A stretch of DNA of 64,000 nucleotides, taken from contig JBITNC010000002.1 of NCBI GenBank assembly GCA_050084985.1, positions 29,326,001 through 29,390,000 of the forward strand, written 5' to 3'. The stretch's first letter is position 1. Every line of letters begins with the position of its first letter. Both the position numbers and the translations under genes were made by a program. The DNA is from Nageia nagi (lineage: Eukaryota > Pinophyta). This document shows positions 47,773 to 59,633 of this stretch, in pieces. The notes below the pieces were generated by a model. It was not told the origin of the DNA and searched no databases. It worked only from the letters and a program-made list of their open reading frames with translations.

Positions 47773-48050
47773 ATTTGTACCACCTTTTATGCATGATTTC
47801 TCATAGGATTACAACAAATTGAGCATTATATACTCTCAATGTATCACTTCCTACTCCAGATTTGAGAAAATAATAGCAAATTATCCCAACATCATGCTTC
47901 CAACTAGCAATAATTGCAAAATTGCTTTATTGTCTTCTTCTCAGGCTTCCATGGTGCAAATACCATAGTGAAATTTACTCAATAACAATAATTGAATCTC
48001 CTCCTCAACATACTCCTTGTAGTGACTTGTAGCTCAAAATTTTCCATGTT
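47773..48050 (-). mobile_element. Gypsy internal fragment next to LTR B
   Basis: Matches 59373-59620 (gagaaaatagcagcaaatta, ccatggtgcaaatacca, tccttgtagtgacttgtag). Its position outside the LTR means element B inserted into, or recombined with, another copy of its own family. Confidence 0.6.
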
Positions 48051-49850
48051 ACCACTCAAAATTTTGCAAAATTATATAGAGGAAAAATTTCAATCAAATA
48101 GGATCATGTATCCCCCATAATCAAGTTCAAAATGAAAAAAAATGAATTCTAAATTTTTTTGAAGTATTTCTTCCTTGGTCGAATCCTCAAGGTCTTTAAC
48201 AATGTTATCAAAACCTCTGATCTCACTAACTATTTTGAGCTCCTTCATTTTTTCTTTGGTCATATCGAACCATGGCTCAACATTATCATTATTGATCTCT
48301 TCGATCCAACTAACTATTCCTTCATGGTCAGATTGAAACTGTTAACAATGGACATTGTTAAGTTTTTTATCATCAACCTTGACCATCCAACCAACCATTT
48401 TTCTTGATTTGGATCCTCGAGTTAGTTGATTATCGCACCATTATTTTTTTTATCATCAATGTGCTTCATCCGACCAACATAAACTCTTGGTCAGATGAAA
48501 CAAATTGTTGATGAAAACTTGCCATCATGTTGTTATCACTCTCTTCAACTCGAATAATGAGCTAAGCTCATCATTCAAAGCACCTGTACCTTCATTCAAT
48601 GCACATACCCAATTTGATCTCAACCATCCATTCTCCAATGTGTAGCCCTTTAGATGCATGACACATCTCCCCTTCATACCTTAACATGCCTATAAATATG
48701 ACACCCTCCTGGTAGCATTATATCAGGTTGGATCAGATCAGAAGATGAGGTTAGGGAGGTATTAATAATTTTAAGCAAAGCACAACCCAAATGTATACTC
48801 GATCAACCCTCTTGTGTATCCAACCAATGCTAAGGTAATACCTTGAGTCAAATTCATGAGATTGATAACTACAAATGGAATGATATCCTGTTATCCCTCA
48901 TGTTGATCTAACTAACAAGATCTTGCTCATAGGTACTAAGGTTAGTCATGAGGATAAGGACTTTGACAGAAACAACAAGATCATGCTCGTAGGTACTAAG
49001 GTTAGTCATGAGGAGAAGGACTTCGACAGTAACAAGCCAGATAGGTAAAATATGCTAATTCATCACCTTGGGTTGAGTTTGATGAAGAGATAATGTAAAA
49101 AGGGTTATTAAAGCTTTTGGCCCGAACAAGAAGAAATACATTATGTCCTTAGGTTAGATCTAAGAAATTAATGATGAAAATATGATGAGGAAAAGTCAAT
49201 GGAGTCTTTGACCTGACCAACAAAAAAAAGGATAAGTGTTCAAGTCAGATCCAAAGGATGATTAACAATGAAACCAAGCATAAGAAGTCAATGACCTTGC
49301 CAACCTAACCAATAGGGAACTTAATCGAAATAAAAAACTTTTCAATGAAAATAAAAGACTAAAATAGGTTGTTGACCTTGCCAATCTGACTAAGTACAAA
49401 TTGACTTAAGTGAAGTGGTTAGATCCATTAGAAGGGTAACTAAAGATTGACCTAGGGTATCAAACCTTATCTTGAAGAGTAAATTACTTAAGTATTAATT
49501 TTTGAAGAGAAGATGACATCGATTACAAGAAAATGAATGAGTCTTAGTTGAAGGTCCCCTCGACATGACCTAGCAAAAAATTAAGTAAGTCTTTTCAGGT
49601 CAAATTTGTGAGGTTGATGATGATGAGAGCTTTTCAATTATCATCTAGCTTTTTAATCTGACCAAAGGGAAGATAATTTTTTCTAAGCATTGGGTCAAGA
49701 GATTAAAGAAGGCAATAACAACAAGAATCATGAAAAATTATTTATAAAGTCTCATGACCTAACCAAGAGGGAACATTGGTCGGGTGTTAATATAGAAAAA
49801 TTAAAATATCTTTTTTATCAATATTTATAACTAAAGCCTTTGTGTTTAGG
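48051..49850. other. Unassigned, repetitive-sounding sequence
   Basis: No protein recognised. The words ggtcagat, ccaaccaac and gaccttgccaa..ctaacca recur irregularly from 48190 to 49800, hinting at a degenerate tandem structure or retroelement leader. A clear 60-bp duplication lies at 48912-49031. Confidence 0.4.
48912..49031 (+). repeat. 60-bp direct tandem duplication
   Basis: aacaagatc(t/a)tgctc(a/g)taggta... occurs at 48912-48971 and 48972-49031 with 4 to 5 differences and no length change. Confidence 0.9.
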
Positions 49851-49854
49851 ATGA

Positions 49855-52800
49855 GCACCCGAAAAGAGAAGATTACGAAGAGGCTTATGAAGGCTTTGTT
49901 GATTGAGTTGCATAAACAAGGGAGCAAGCCCCATGATGCAATCTTTCATGAAGGCCTTAAGGACATCAGGGACATAGAATGAAGTCATAACAAACCTAAT
50001 AAAATGAAAAGAGGAATGATATCATTTACTTTTTTGGACTCTTCAAATCAGTTGTGTTCTCATTTATAGTTTGTTTCCCAAAGCTAATGTTAGCTATATC
50101 TGAGCATTTGAATAAAGATTAGAGGAAGCTTTGAGATTATAGGGGTGAATTCATAGCCAACTTTTCTCCCAAAGGGATGGATTCTACTTTCAAGTGGTCC
50201 AATAGAGATATTGTGTATAATGAAGAAAGGTCCAAGTCCAAATTCAATAAGCTACACAAATTGACCAATTTGATCAAAGATTTATTGAAACTAGTGTATC
50301 AAGAGTTAGACCATAGAAGGGTCATGGTGGTAGATAGAGTGTGGTTTCAAGATAATACTCATATCTTGCTTAGCTTATTGTGTTGGGTCATCGGCTAAGA
50401 CATCGATGCCAAATTTAAGAAGATTTTAGGTTTCTTGATAAAGATTAGAGAGGGAAGGAAGATAAGGTGGAGTGTGGTGATAAGCGATATGTTGATCAAA
50501 CAACTTTCCTTTTTCAAAATAAATTTCAAATTTTACATGAATTCTTATTTGGTTTATTTGTTGTTGCATGGGAGAAATAGGCCCAAGGTTGTGGACATTG
50601 GGGAATTGATTGCAAAGAAAGTAATTTCCATTTACCTCAACTAACCCAAATGGGAATTAAAAAATAAATGGAATGACATCCAGATGAGGATGAAAAAATG
50701 GGATTTTGCATTTATAAGGAAATAAGCGGTCTTGGGTGGATTGGGGGAATTTTATAAGAATCAAAGAAATCCCTCAAAGGGATAGGTTATTTTTATTTGG
50801 AAGAGCATGAGGTCTCTTACATCATAATTTATGGAATTGAATTAGCTCCCACAAGAATACTAAAATATGTGAGCAATAAGCTCATGATATTTGAAATAAT
50901 GAGGTAATTAAAATATCAATATAAGAACCTTCTAAGGAAGAAGGTAGGGATGATTAGAATTCCCTTGTGTTTGGGTTATAATGCATGCAACACATGGATA
51001 GAGGCAGAAATAATGGCCTTGTAGTTAGAATCTTAGAGTTTGAAAAAAATGACTGTAGTAAAGAACTATGATTTGAAGGGACTCATTGATGCCTATTTCA
51101 AGGTAAACTTCAAATCATCTTTTCAAAATAAGTCTATAGGAAGTGTGGAAAGATATCGTAATATGAGCTTAGATGTTGATACCCTCAATATATCTTAGAA
51201 GATCAAATAAGAACAAAAAAAGATGAAAGAAAAAGTAATCACTATTCCTTCTTCTACCATTGACTTATAAATCTTAAGAAAACCTTTGATGACTCTACAG
51301 TGTAGAGCACCACTTGAAGAATCTCTGAGTCAAATAGCTATGAAGGGGATTGATTAATTTGGAACTATGACAGATTTCAATGTCATTAATTTTTTACAGA
51401 ATACTTATACTCTTGAGGAATCTCCACATAAGAGCTTTTGAATGAATTGGATGAAGATTTTGAGATTGTGAAAGAAGGAGATCAAGAAGTACATTTAGGT
51501 GAAATGGGAGAGGGAGAATCTCAAGCAATGGATATATAAGATTCTAGAGAGACTAGTGAAAAGGAAGATGATGATGAAGAAAAGAGTCAAAATTCAAGAA
51601 GCTCTAGCAGTTCATCTTCTAGAAGTAGGAGTCAAGATGAAAATGAAAGTGGAAAGAGGATGTCAATGTCATAGGCTCTAAAGAATAAGGTGAGATAGTT
51701 CAGAGCCCTCCTCATGATACACAATTGATTCCAATGCATATGTTGGGCAAGGATTCATTTCAAAGTTATAGCTCCAAAAAATATCAAAAGTCCACTCCAA
51801 TAGGGGAAACATCACATAAGAAACAAAACATATCAAGAGTTTCCATGGGTTTTAGTAGTCCTAATGGAGCCAATGGATTTGATGGGGATGATAGCGATGA
51901 AGAGAATCTCAAAAAAAGAAAGAAGAGAAAATAATATGAGCATGACCAAACCTTAGAGAAATAGCTCATTCCTATTAACCCACCTTAGCAAGCCCCATAA
52001 GTTAACAATGGAACTTGGTTGGAAGTAGTGGATTTGAATGCTTATCTCAAGAGTTTGTAGGATATGAGAAGCAACGATGATGATGATGATGATGACAATG
52101 GTGATGATGATGATGACACTCTCATGAGAACCCCTAAACTCCTTCAAATTTTTTCCAATATCATCTCTGATGAACACATTTCAGTGAATAAAATTTAGAG
52201 TAACAAAAAGAGGCCCAAAGATACAAATACCCTCAAACATGGATAAATATGATATTAGAAAGATTGATGAGGATGGAACAACATATATGGGGAAATATTC
52301 CATGGACCACATGCAAAATTTAATGAAGCAACACAAATAAAAGATTAACAAGTTATAAGGAAAGATCAAAGAAGAGGGGACAAAAGGATGAATTGGGAGT
52401 CATTAACTGCATATGAGAATGCCCTAAAGGTAGATTTTCATAAGGTAGATGCATTCACCAAGAAGGCTCAATCCCTCATCACCCAACTACTCAACACCTT
52501 GGATAGTTCATATTACATGTTTACTTGGTTTTTGTTCATCAGAAAAGAATTGAAAGATATGGAGAAAAGCATATCCACCATGAAAGAAGTTTAGGAAGCC
52601 AATGTTCAATTTGTTATAGGCTCAAAGAAGCAATGGGGGAAAACAGCTATTGCCCAAATGAGGATATGCAATAAATTCTATTCCTATCATGTTATTTCCC
52701 AATAGCAGAAGAGAAATGCAAGGAGATGTTGGTCAAGTTTGGAGCAATATATGATAAATTAAAGGCTATCTTATAGACTTTGAGTGTTAAATTTTTTGAC

Positions 52801-53090
52801 AAAGACACATTAGTAAAGAAGACATAGTTGTAGGCTAGTTTCAAAGGGATGATGGAGTCTCAATTATTAACCAATGATATCAAAGTCATTCAAGTTCAAA
52901 GTCTCTTGCGATCATATGATACGTTGGTAATTTTTCAATTAAGATTACAAGATTTGATGGATGAAATCAGGAGGTTAGACGATCAAACCACTATAGATGT
53001 TAATGGTATGAAGTTGCATATTAGAAAGTTGATCAAGTTCATAGGAAAAGACCTTCAAAATAAGTTGGCATATTCATTAATGAGTAACTG
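49855..53090 (+). pseudogene. Large unassigned ORF relic (retroelement-like)
   Basis: A chain of + strand ORFs: 50177-50398, 50435-50644, 51499-51681, 51725-51934, 52388-52594 and 52849-53091, joined by readable sequence with single stops or frame shifts. The first part is hydrophobic/basic (FNKLHKLTNLIKDLLKLVYQ, WSVVISDMLIKQL). 51430-51680 is acidic then Ser/Arg-rich (SRSSSSSSSRSRSQDENES). About 51890-51910 reads DGDDSDEENLKKRKKRK. 52075-52120 is an Asp run from gat repeats. 52388-53091 looks alpha-helical/coiled-coil. I know no family with this order. It could be a plant-specific retroelement gag-like protein or a multiplied host gene. Stops make it non-functional here. Confidence 0.45.
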
Positions 53091-53328
53091 AAGTTCTACC
53101 CATGTCGCACCCCTTCGATAGGATCAATTTGTAATTTGAGGATGATAGTGTTCATTTGTTGATGGTAGTTTCAGCCATGTTTTACCCCTTGGATAGGGTA
53201 ACTCAAGGAATTGGACTTATCGAAAGTCTCATTCCACATTTCAATTGGAAGTAAAATAGGTTGATGGTATCACCCATGTCTCATCTCTTGGATAGGATTT
53301 TTATTTTGACGAAATGAAAAAAGGAAAA

Positions 53329-53490
53329 AGTTTTGTTGGACTTATTGAAAGTCCCATTCCACAAAGTTTTGTTGGACTTATTGAAAGTCCCATTCCACAA
53401 AGTTTTGTTGGACTTATTGAAAGTTTTGTTGGACTTGTTGAAAGTTTTGTTGGACTTATTGAAAGTTTTGTTGGACTTATTGGACTTTTT
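53329..53490 (+). repeat. In-frame 36-bp and 21-bp tandem repeats
   Basis: agttttgttgga begins units at 53329, 53365 and 53401 (36 bp, encoding SFVGLIESPIPQ) and then at 53422, 53443 and 53464 (21 bp, encoding SFVGLIE). Both lengths are multiples of three and the ORF 53314-53496 stays open. It lies just after the relic ORF of 49855-53090. Confidence 0.9.
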
Positions 53491-53496
53491 GTTTAG

Positions 53497-54164
53497 ATAG
53501 GGAATTCAAAGAGTCTCTTGAAGTTGAGGAGCTATTTTTGTAACTAAAATAGGTAGATGAATAGTCTAGTATTTTCCCTTCCCTTAGCTTATACATAAGA
53601 TAGGTTAGTGTATTTTAAAAACTCTCTCTAACATTTGTAAGAAACTACTTTATTTTTTAAGATTTAAGATTAATAAAGAAGACTTGATTGCTCTTATGTT
53701 TTCATTTTGTTGTTATTATTTTCATGTGTGGATGCTTTATTTACAAGTTATTCAGTAAACTAATATTGCATGTTTTTTTGATAACCTTTCATGAGTTCTG
53801 TAAGCATTGCATCATAACTTATGATTGACAATGAATACCAATACAAGTAAATTAGTATTATTTTTTCTATTAGGTTGATAGGATAAAGAGTTTCACTCGG
53901 ATTATTAAACTAAGATCTAGGTACATCCTTGCTATTTTAATTTCAAACAAGCTTTGTAGTTGAAATTATCATAAGTTGTTTTCTCTTACCAGGTTACTAG
54001 TAAGAAGAAAAAGTTTTCTAGTTAGGAACACCTACAACAATTGGCTGATTTCAATAAATTTGAAGAAGAAGATTGAAGCTTATTGAGGAACCCCTCATAA
54101 AAAAGGAGGATTGCATAATCCCTTATTGTCCTCTTATTTTGCTACAAGAAAAAGTGGTTAACAT
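53497..54164. other. No gene seen
   Basis: AT-rich. An a/g-rich run, aaaaaaggaggatt, near 54101 looks like a polypurine tract, but no LTR start follows it. It ends at the sharp start of the Gypsy leader. Confidence 0.4.
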
Positions 54165-55520
54165 GTCAAAAAATAATGGTTAGTATATCTAGTGATCCTA
54201 AAAAAAATTTCAATTATTATATTCCATGATGAAAATGAATTAATACTTATAACTAATATCACTGGTGATGTAGTCCCAACACTTAATTGGACTCAACAAG
54301 CCAATGTCTCACTTCTAGTTCCCTTGAAATGCAACAAAAACTTTTGGAAACCCTCTAGAAACTAAATGTATGACCTCCAATGACTTTGAAATGCAGTAAG
54401 AAATCCAAAAACTCCTTTAAATCTCCAACATTTAGCCTACAATGAACTCAAAATGCTAAAATATCTTCAAAATAAGCCTCGGTATGCCATGTTCACCTCT
54501 GAATAGCTTCGAAACATAGGTCATACTCCAAAAATGCCCTTAGTGTGCTAATGTCTACCTTAATATAGACTTAGAATGCAAAATTAACCTCCATAATTAC
54601 TTTACTATGTCAATGTCTACCTTCAGATGGACTCAAAATGCAAAACTAACCTTCGAAAGGCACTCAAAACACTAATGTATATCTCCAAAAGAGCTTAAAT
54701 TGAAAATGGAGCTCAAAAATACCACATGTATGCAACAACCTCCTCAAGTTAGTCCTATAATGTACAAATATCATTAAAATGCAATGTTTGGCTTCAAGTG
54801 ATCCCAAAATGTAGCTCAAGATAGAAAAATGCCCTTGAAAATGCAACATTTGGCTTTAAGTGCTCTTGGAATATAGCTCAAGATATAGAAATGCCCTCAA
54901 AAATGCAACATCCTCTTTATAAGGGCCTCAAAATTATGAATGAGCCTCAAAATGGCTCCTAGAAGACCAACATTCAACTTTAGGTTGGCTTAGAGTGCCA
55001 ATGTATAGCTTTAAATGAGCTCAAAATTTCTAGATAAACTTGTATTCCTCCTCCAAACATAGATTTATTGAGAATAAACTTCAAAATTGAAATTAAACCT
55101 TTTCAAGATGGATGAACCTCATCAATACCTAAGAATCAATATTAGGGCTAGGAAAAAAGGATGAGATAGGGTTCCTAGATCTTCAAGGTCTCTCTCCAAA
55201 CATCCAAATCCATTGGGAACTCCTTGAAAATGGCCTCTATGATGCTAGGTGAATCCCATTATAGTGTAGGCTTCCTCTTTTCAATAGGATAGCAAGATAT
55301 CTTAGAAAATATGAATGTTAGTACTATTATCTAGAAAGATATCACAATAAATTTCCTTTAGCAATCTCCTTTCAGCATCAACTCTCCAATAGAATGGAGA
55401 GAGATCTCTAACTCCTTAGCAATTCTTACCCTAAAACAAGGGAAAGATCTTAGCTCTTCATATCCAACTTTAAACCCTCTATGAATGATGCCCTTGATTC
55501 CCTTATGATGGTAAAATCAA
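54165..55520 (-). repeat. Gypsy leader: ~62-bp repeat, copy 2
   Basis: Homology to 59634-61084 begins abruptly at 54165 (aaaaataatggttagta). Repeat units start at about 54485, 54546, 54608 and 54670, spacings of 61-62 bp. Only the leader of this element remains; its coding part would lie left of 54165 and is gone. Confidence 0.8.
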
Positions 55521-55533
55521 GGCTTTGATACCA
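55521..55533 (-). promoter_or_regulatory. Primer binding site, LTR C
   Basis: ggctttgatacca (minus: TGGTATCAAAGCC), beside the LTR end at 55537. Confidence 0.75.
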
Positions 55534-55536
55534 ATG

Positions 55537-57040
55537 TGATAAGTTGTTCTAGGGCTCACTCCTCAAATGTGCCCTAGGAGAGGAATGTTTGGCCTCTAGT
55601 TATGAAACTATCTAGAAAAGCTCAAAAATGCATAAGATATTCAATGACTTGTTAGGAATGATAAATATGAAATCAAACTTGTAGAAAATACCTTCAAACC
55701 CAACATCTAGCTATGATGAGAAAATATGATAATAACACAAGCAAATCTCTCCAGTAATCCAACAACTTAATCAGGGAGAAAAATAGTAAATTTAATAGTG
55801 CAAAACTACTCCATAAATCCAACATTGCAGTTAAGGAGCCAAAATAGGAATTAAGTAATGCAAATATCACTCCAAATATAATGTTCAACCAAGGAAAAAA
55901 AATAACAATTTGACAATGTAATGATGCTTCCAGTTCCAACATTTGAACATAAAGAGATAAATAATAAGATATTGATGACAAAATGTAATTGCATTTGATA
56001 CAGCAAGAGTATTGCAATTATAATATTTTATCTACCTAAGGTGTTTGTACCAAGACTACCTCCAATAGGGTTATGTTGGATGGCTCCAGGGCCTCACCAA
56101 TTCTAGAAGCAGTAAGGCGAAGACTAGGTATCCTCTATAGCAATTGTGCTGGAACTAGCAATGTTCCTCTCAAGATGGCTTGAATAAGTTGATGTTAACC
56201 TCCTCTCACCTCAATACCTCAAATGTAGGTTCCCCTACAAGTGGACAAGATAGAGCTTCCACTCAATATAAAAAAGGGGTTTAATAATCATAAACAGCAT
56301 ATCTCATAATGAATATGAGTCATCATTTTATAGGTGAAGGTGATCATCTTCTAATCTTGTATTGATATTATCCAATGCTAAAGAGATATGATCTGTGTTC
56401 TCATGTATGCAACTTCCACAACAAGGAGCCTTGGGATGTATGAAATCACATTTAAGAATTAGGAAAGCCAACATCTAAGAGGGGGTGATGTTGTACCACC
56501 TGATGATCAGCACCATAGGTCCAAGTTCCAAGCAAGGTCAACATGGGGTCTTGGGATGCTCACATGCCCAATGTTCATGCTAGGGAGTTGTTCACTTGCC
56601 TTCATATTATCAAATCCTAGTTTGAAGTGCCATGTCCAACCTTGGAGCTCTAAATGACCTCGTAGTCTATGCAATCACCTAGGGGGATGCTCTACCTCAA
56701 AGAGGGGAGCCCTAATGATTAGAGATACATTAAATGTCAATATTACAATCCTCAAGGCTAAAATATGCAACACCTCTTTTAAGGAGAACAATATTGCATT
56801 TACAAATATAATTGCCTTGGTATTATAATAATATTATTGTTGGCATTTAGTAATTAATTAAATACAAAATAAATAAATAAAAGGGCCATTTATTCCATAA
56901 TTAGAGCTTTGATAAGTCTATAAGTGGAATTTAAATCACTTTGGCCATTTTCTACCAAATTATACAAAATCTCATCTAAATTAATGTTCCATTTATAAGA
57001 GGTGAAATGGGGAAAATATGTTAAAAATAGGAACATCACA
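55537..57040 (-). repeat. LTR C (shared by two units)
   Basis: 1504 bp. tgataagttgttctaggg at the left, gaacatcaca at the right. PBS on the left and PPT on the right, so it serves as 5' LTR of the left unit and 3' LTR of element D. Confidence 0.85.
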
Positions 57041-57054
57041 AGTCCACCCTCCCC
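57041..57054 (-). promoter_or_regulatory. Polypurine tract, element D
   Basis: agtccaccctcccc (minus: GGGGAGGGTGGACT) directly against the LTR start. It is decayed in element A (AAGGATGGCAGACT). Confidence 0.8.
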
Positions 57055-57241
57055 AAATTGCTTTCCCTCAAGAAATTTAGAACATCATATATGTAGTAGA
57101 GTCTTCTTGATCCTCTTCTTTATCTTCCTCATAACTGACATTTGTGGTGAGGTTAGAATTGACAAACTCTGACTTGTGTCTATCTTCTATTCATGGAACA
57201 TGTTTTGAGTCCACAAACTTTAGTTCTTTGAGACTTTCAAA

Positions 57242-57732
57242 TGAGAGATTTGAACAATAAACTAAACAACTCTAAACTCCTAAGATCACATGAAATATCA
57301 TACTAACATCAATATAACTTAAAAAAATAATCTCACAAAGTGACATAAGATGTAAGTTGTTCCTCCAACTAGTAGCACATCCACTAACTAGATCTCACTT
57401 CATTCACAAACATGAATCTCTTACAATTCTCCTAACTCATCTCCTAAACATTGCATAGATTTACTCCACAAATTGGTGTGTGGTCACAAAGAGGGAGCCT
57501 TCTATTTATATGCCAAAATCCCTCTTTGTATCACTCTTTTATCCAATGTGCAAAAGCATGACATGCACATCCTTTTACCCAAAGGGCATGCTCATGACAT
57601 GGAGTGTAGGACAAGTTACATTATCATATTCACTTAAATACTTAAGGTATCAAATGATACCTTTAAGTATTAGTGAACTTACATAGAAAATTATTACTTA
57701 ACCTTTACAATAATGCATTATACATTCCAACA
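57242..57732 (-). mobile_element. Copia solo LTR
   Basis: 491 bp. Minus strand TGTTGGAATGTATAATGC to CAAATCTCTCA. It is flanked by tcaaa (57237-57241) and ccaaa (57733-57737), a target-site duplication with one change. The undisturbed site in element A reads ctcccaaatgtatcc (24435-24449). It is closest to the LTRs of the Copia at 31763. A solo LTR arises when the two LTRs of an element recombine and the interior is lost. Confidence 0.85.
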
Positions 57733-58370
57733 CCAAAGGTATCCAAACTCAAACCTTCTTCATCCATCATGGTTGTGTGATGCAACATCATTTTATGCCA
57801 TGAATGAAGCTTGTCTTCTTTCTCCCAACTGATCAGTAGTATAGCAATAAGGACTAGTAACCAAGGATTTTTTCCAAGTGTTAAGTTTGTAATTACAAAC
57901 CCAAATTCCTCAACAAATACCATCCATTTTGCCTCTTCTAATGTAACCATGTTTCTTACCAATACATTTTCATATGTTATCAAAAAGTCTTTATCAAAAA
58001 TTATCGTATCAACAATTCTAAATAGCATTATTTGATCCCTAATATTTTCTTTTTGTACAATGCAAAGTGTCTTCATGAATTCTATCTTACTGATCATGTT
58101 TGCACTAAATGATGTATCAATCCTAATGTTTTTATACAACAACTCCTCATAATAGGTGGATTCGAACAAGAATATGAACTTCCTTTTAGTAGTAATGACA
58201 TGGTTAATCCATACCTTATGTAGTAATGAGCTATTATCTTCACCAATTTCCTCTTGAATCCATTTTCCATGTGCCTCATTATTATGAGTAGAATCAATTT
58301 CTCCATTATGCTCACAAGAGAAAATGATCTCTTCTTTTATTGCTTCTTTGGTTGTTGTCTCCTCCATAAA
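57733..58370 (-). pseudogene. Element D internal ORF, unassigned half
   Basis: Longest ORF of the window: 220 codons from 58367 to 57705. It reads METTKEA-type acidic sequence, AHGKWIQEEIGEDNSSLL, SFSANMISKIEF, LVRNMVTLEEAKWMVFVEEF, a hydrophobic stretch PWLLVLIAILLISW (57860-57820, possible membrane segment) and MMDEEGLSLDTF. The last residues (GVGMYNALL) and stop come from the inserted Copia LTR. The original ORF ran on as in 24237-24492. It is fused in one frame downstream of the PDS5-like part. Function unknown. Confidence 0.65.
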
Positions 58371-58910
58371 TGGTTCTAGTTTTTCTTCACACTATCTAAT
58401 TACACTATTAGCTAACTCGAGTGAGACAAAGAAGGTAATCAGATCTCATTTCTAAAAATACAACAATCTAGATACAAGTGGTGAAGAAATGTAATCAATA
58501 TCATTTATAAATAGCTTCATAATGTCTCTCATAGTTGTGACAACATTACCAGTGTTTTCTTCCCTTACTGAAGTAATGAAGTACTAAAACATTGTGTAGA
58601 TCAATTCACTCATGCCCAATTCTAGCATGATGTCCATTTTGGTTTTTGTAAATGTATCTTGTATAGAAAACCTTCTAAAAAATTAGGGAATTATGATTTC
58701 TCCCAAGTTTTTGAAACTTTCAACCACAAGTTGAAACATCTTTCTCAACGTATTATCATCATATGAAAGTTTGGGTGAAAAACTTACCATGTGCAAATAA
58801 TCTTCTATTTCTTCAAATGAGGAGTGGATTTCATTCGAAATCTAAAATGAGAGTCCCAAATTTGCTCTCATGAGTCCCTCCATCAATGTTTTCCCATTTG
58901 AGAATGCCAT
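58360..58910 (-). pseudogene. Captured PDS5-like gene fragment, copy 2
   Basis: Minus start MAFSNGKTLMEGL at 58910. It then reads LSYDDNTLRKMFQLVVESFK, LELGMSELIYTMF, a REENTGNVVTTMRDIM stretch and EEKLEPFM. The order agrees with copy 1 (29500-30055) and with the N-terminal HEAT region of plant PDS5. The same ~40-residue segment is missing before SYDD in both copies, so it was lost before they diverged. No intron is present where plant PDS5 genes are expected to have several, suggesting capture from an mRNA. Stops are present (near 58870, 58685, 58585, 58455). Confidence 0.65.
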
Positions 58911-59633
58911 GAGTTATATAGAAATTCTGATATGAAGTTATTCCAAATTGGAAAAATTGTTCCCAAGTTGATTATGGACTTCTCAAAGTTAGAGATTATA
59001 CTCTAAAAATGTGAATAAGTTTCCCAAGATTAGACGAACCTCTTGGGGTGAGGATGAGTCATGGTGATCCTCCTAGATGCCCAATTAACTCTTACCAAAG
59101 CTAAAAATTACTTTTTGTATTCAAACTTAAAAACAACTTATCTTAAAGTAAATTATTTTTATCTTTTTCTACTTATCACTCCTATTTAAAAATAATTAAA
59201 ATATGAAATACTCAAATCATAATATCATTCCTACAATGATGGAATGAGCTAATCGAATCTTGAATTTGTGGGTTATGGGCCCAAAGAACAAACTCTTAAT
59301 TGGGTTATGTCCTCTTCAAGATCAACATTCAGAACACACAAGCAAAATAGTGCAAAGTAAATTCCAAAGTTTGGATGATTTCTCAAAGGCTTACAGCAAA
59401 TAGAGACTTCTATACTCTTAACGTCTTGCTTCTTACTCTATATTTGAGAAAATAGCAGCAAATTATCCCAACTTCTTACTTCCAGCTAGCAATAATTACA
59501 AAATTGCTTCAACATATCATTCTCAAGCTTCCATGGTACAGATACCATAGTGCAATTTAGTTAATAATAACAATTGACTCCCCTTGTCCTCAATGTTCTC
59601 CTTGTAGAAACTTGTAGTTCCAAATTTGATAGA
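58911..59633 (-). other. Element D pre-ORF region
   Basis: Noncoding; aligned with 30056-30545 and 44480-44820, and from 59373 also with 47800-48040. Holds the gggttatgggcccaaaga phrase at 59269. Confidence 0.55.
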
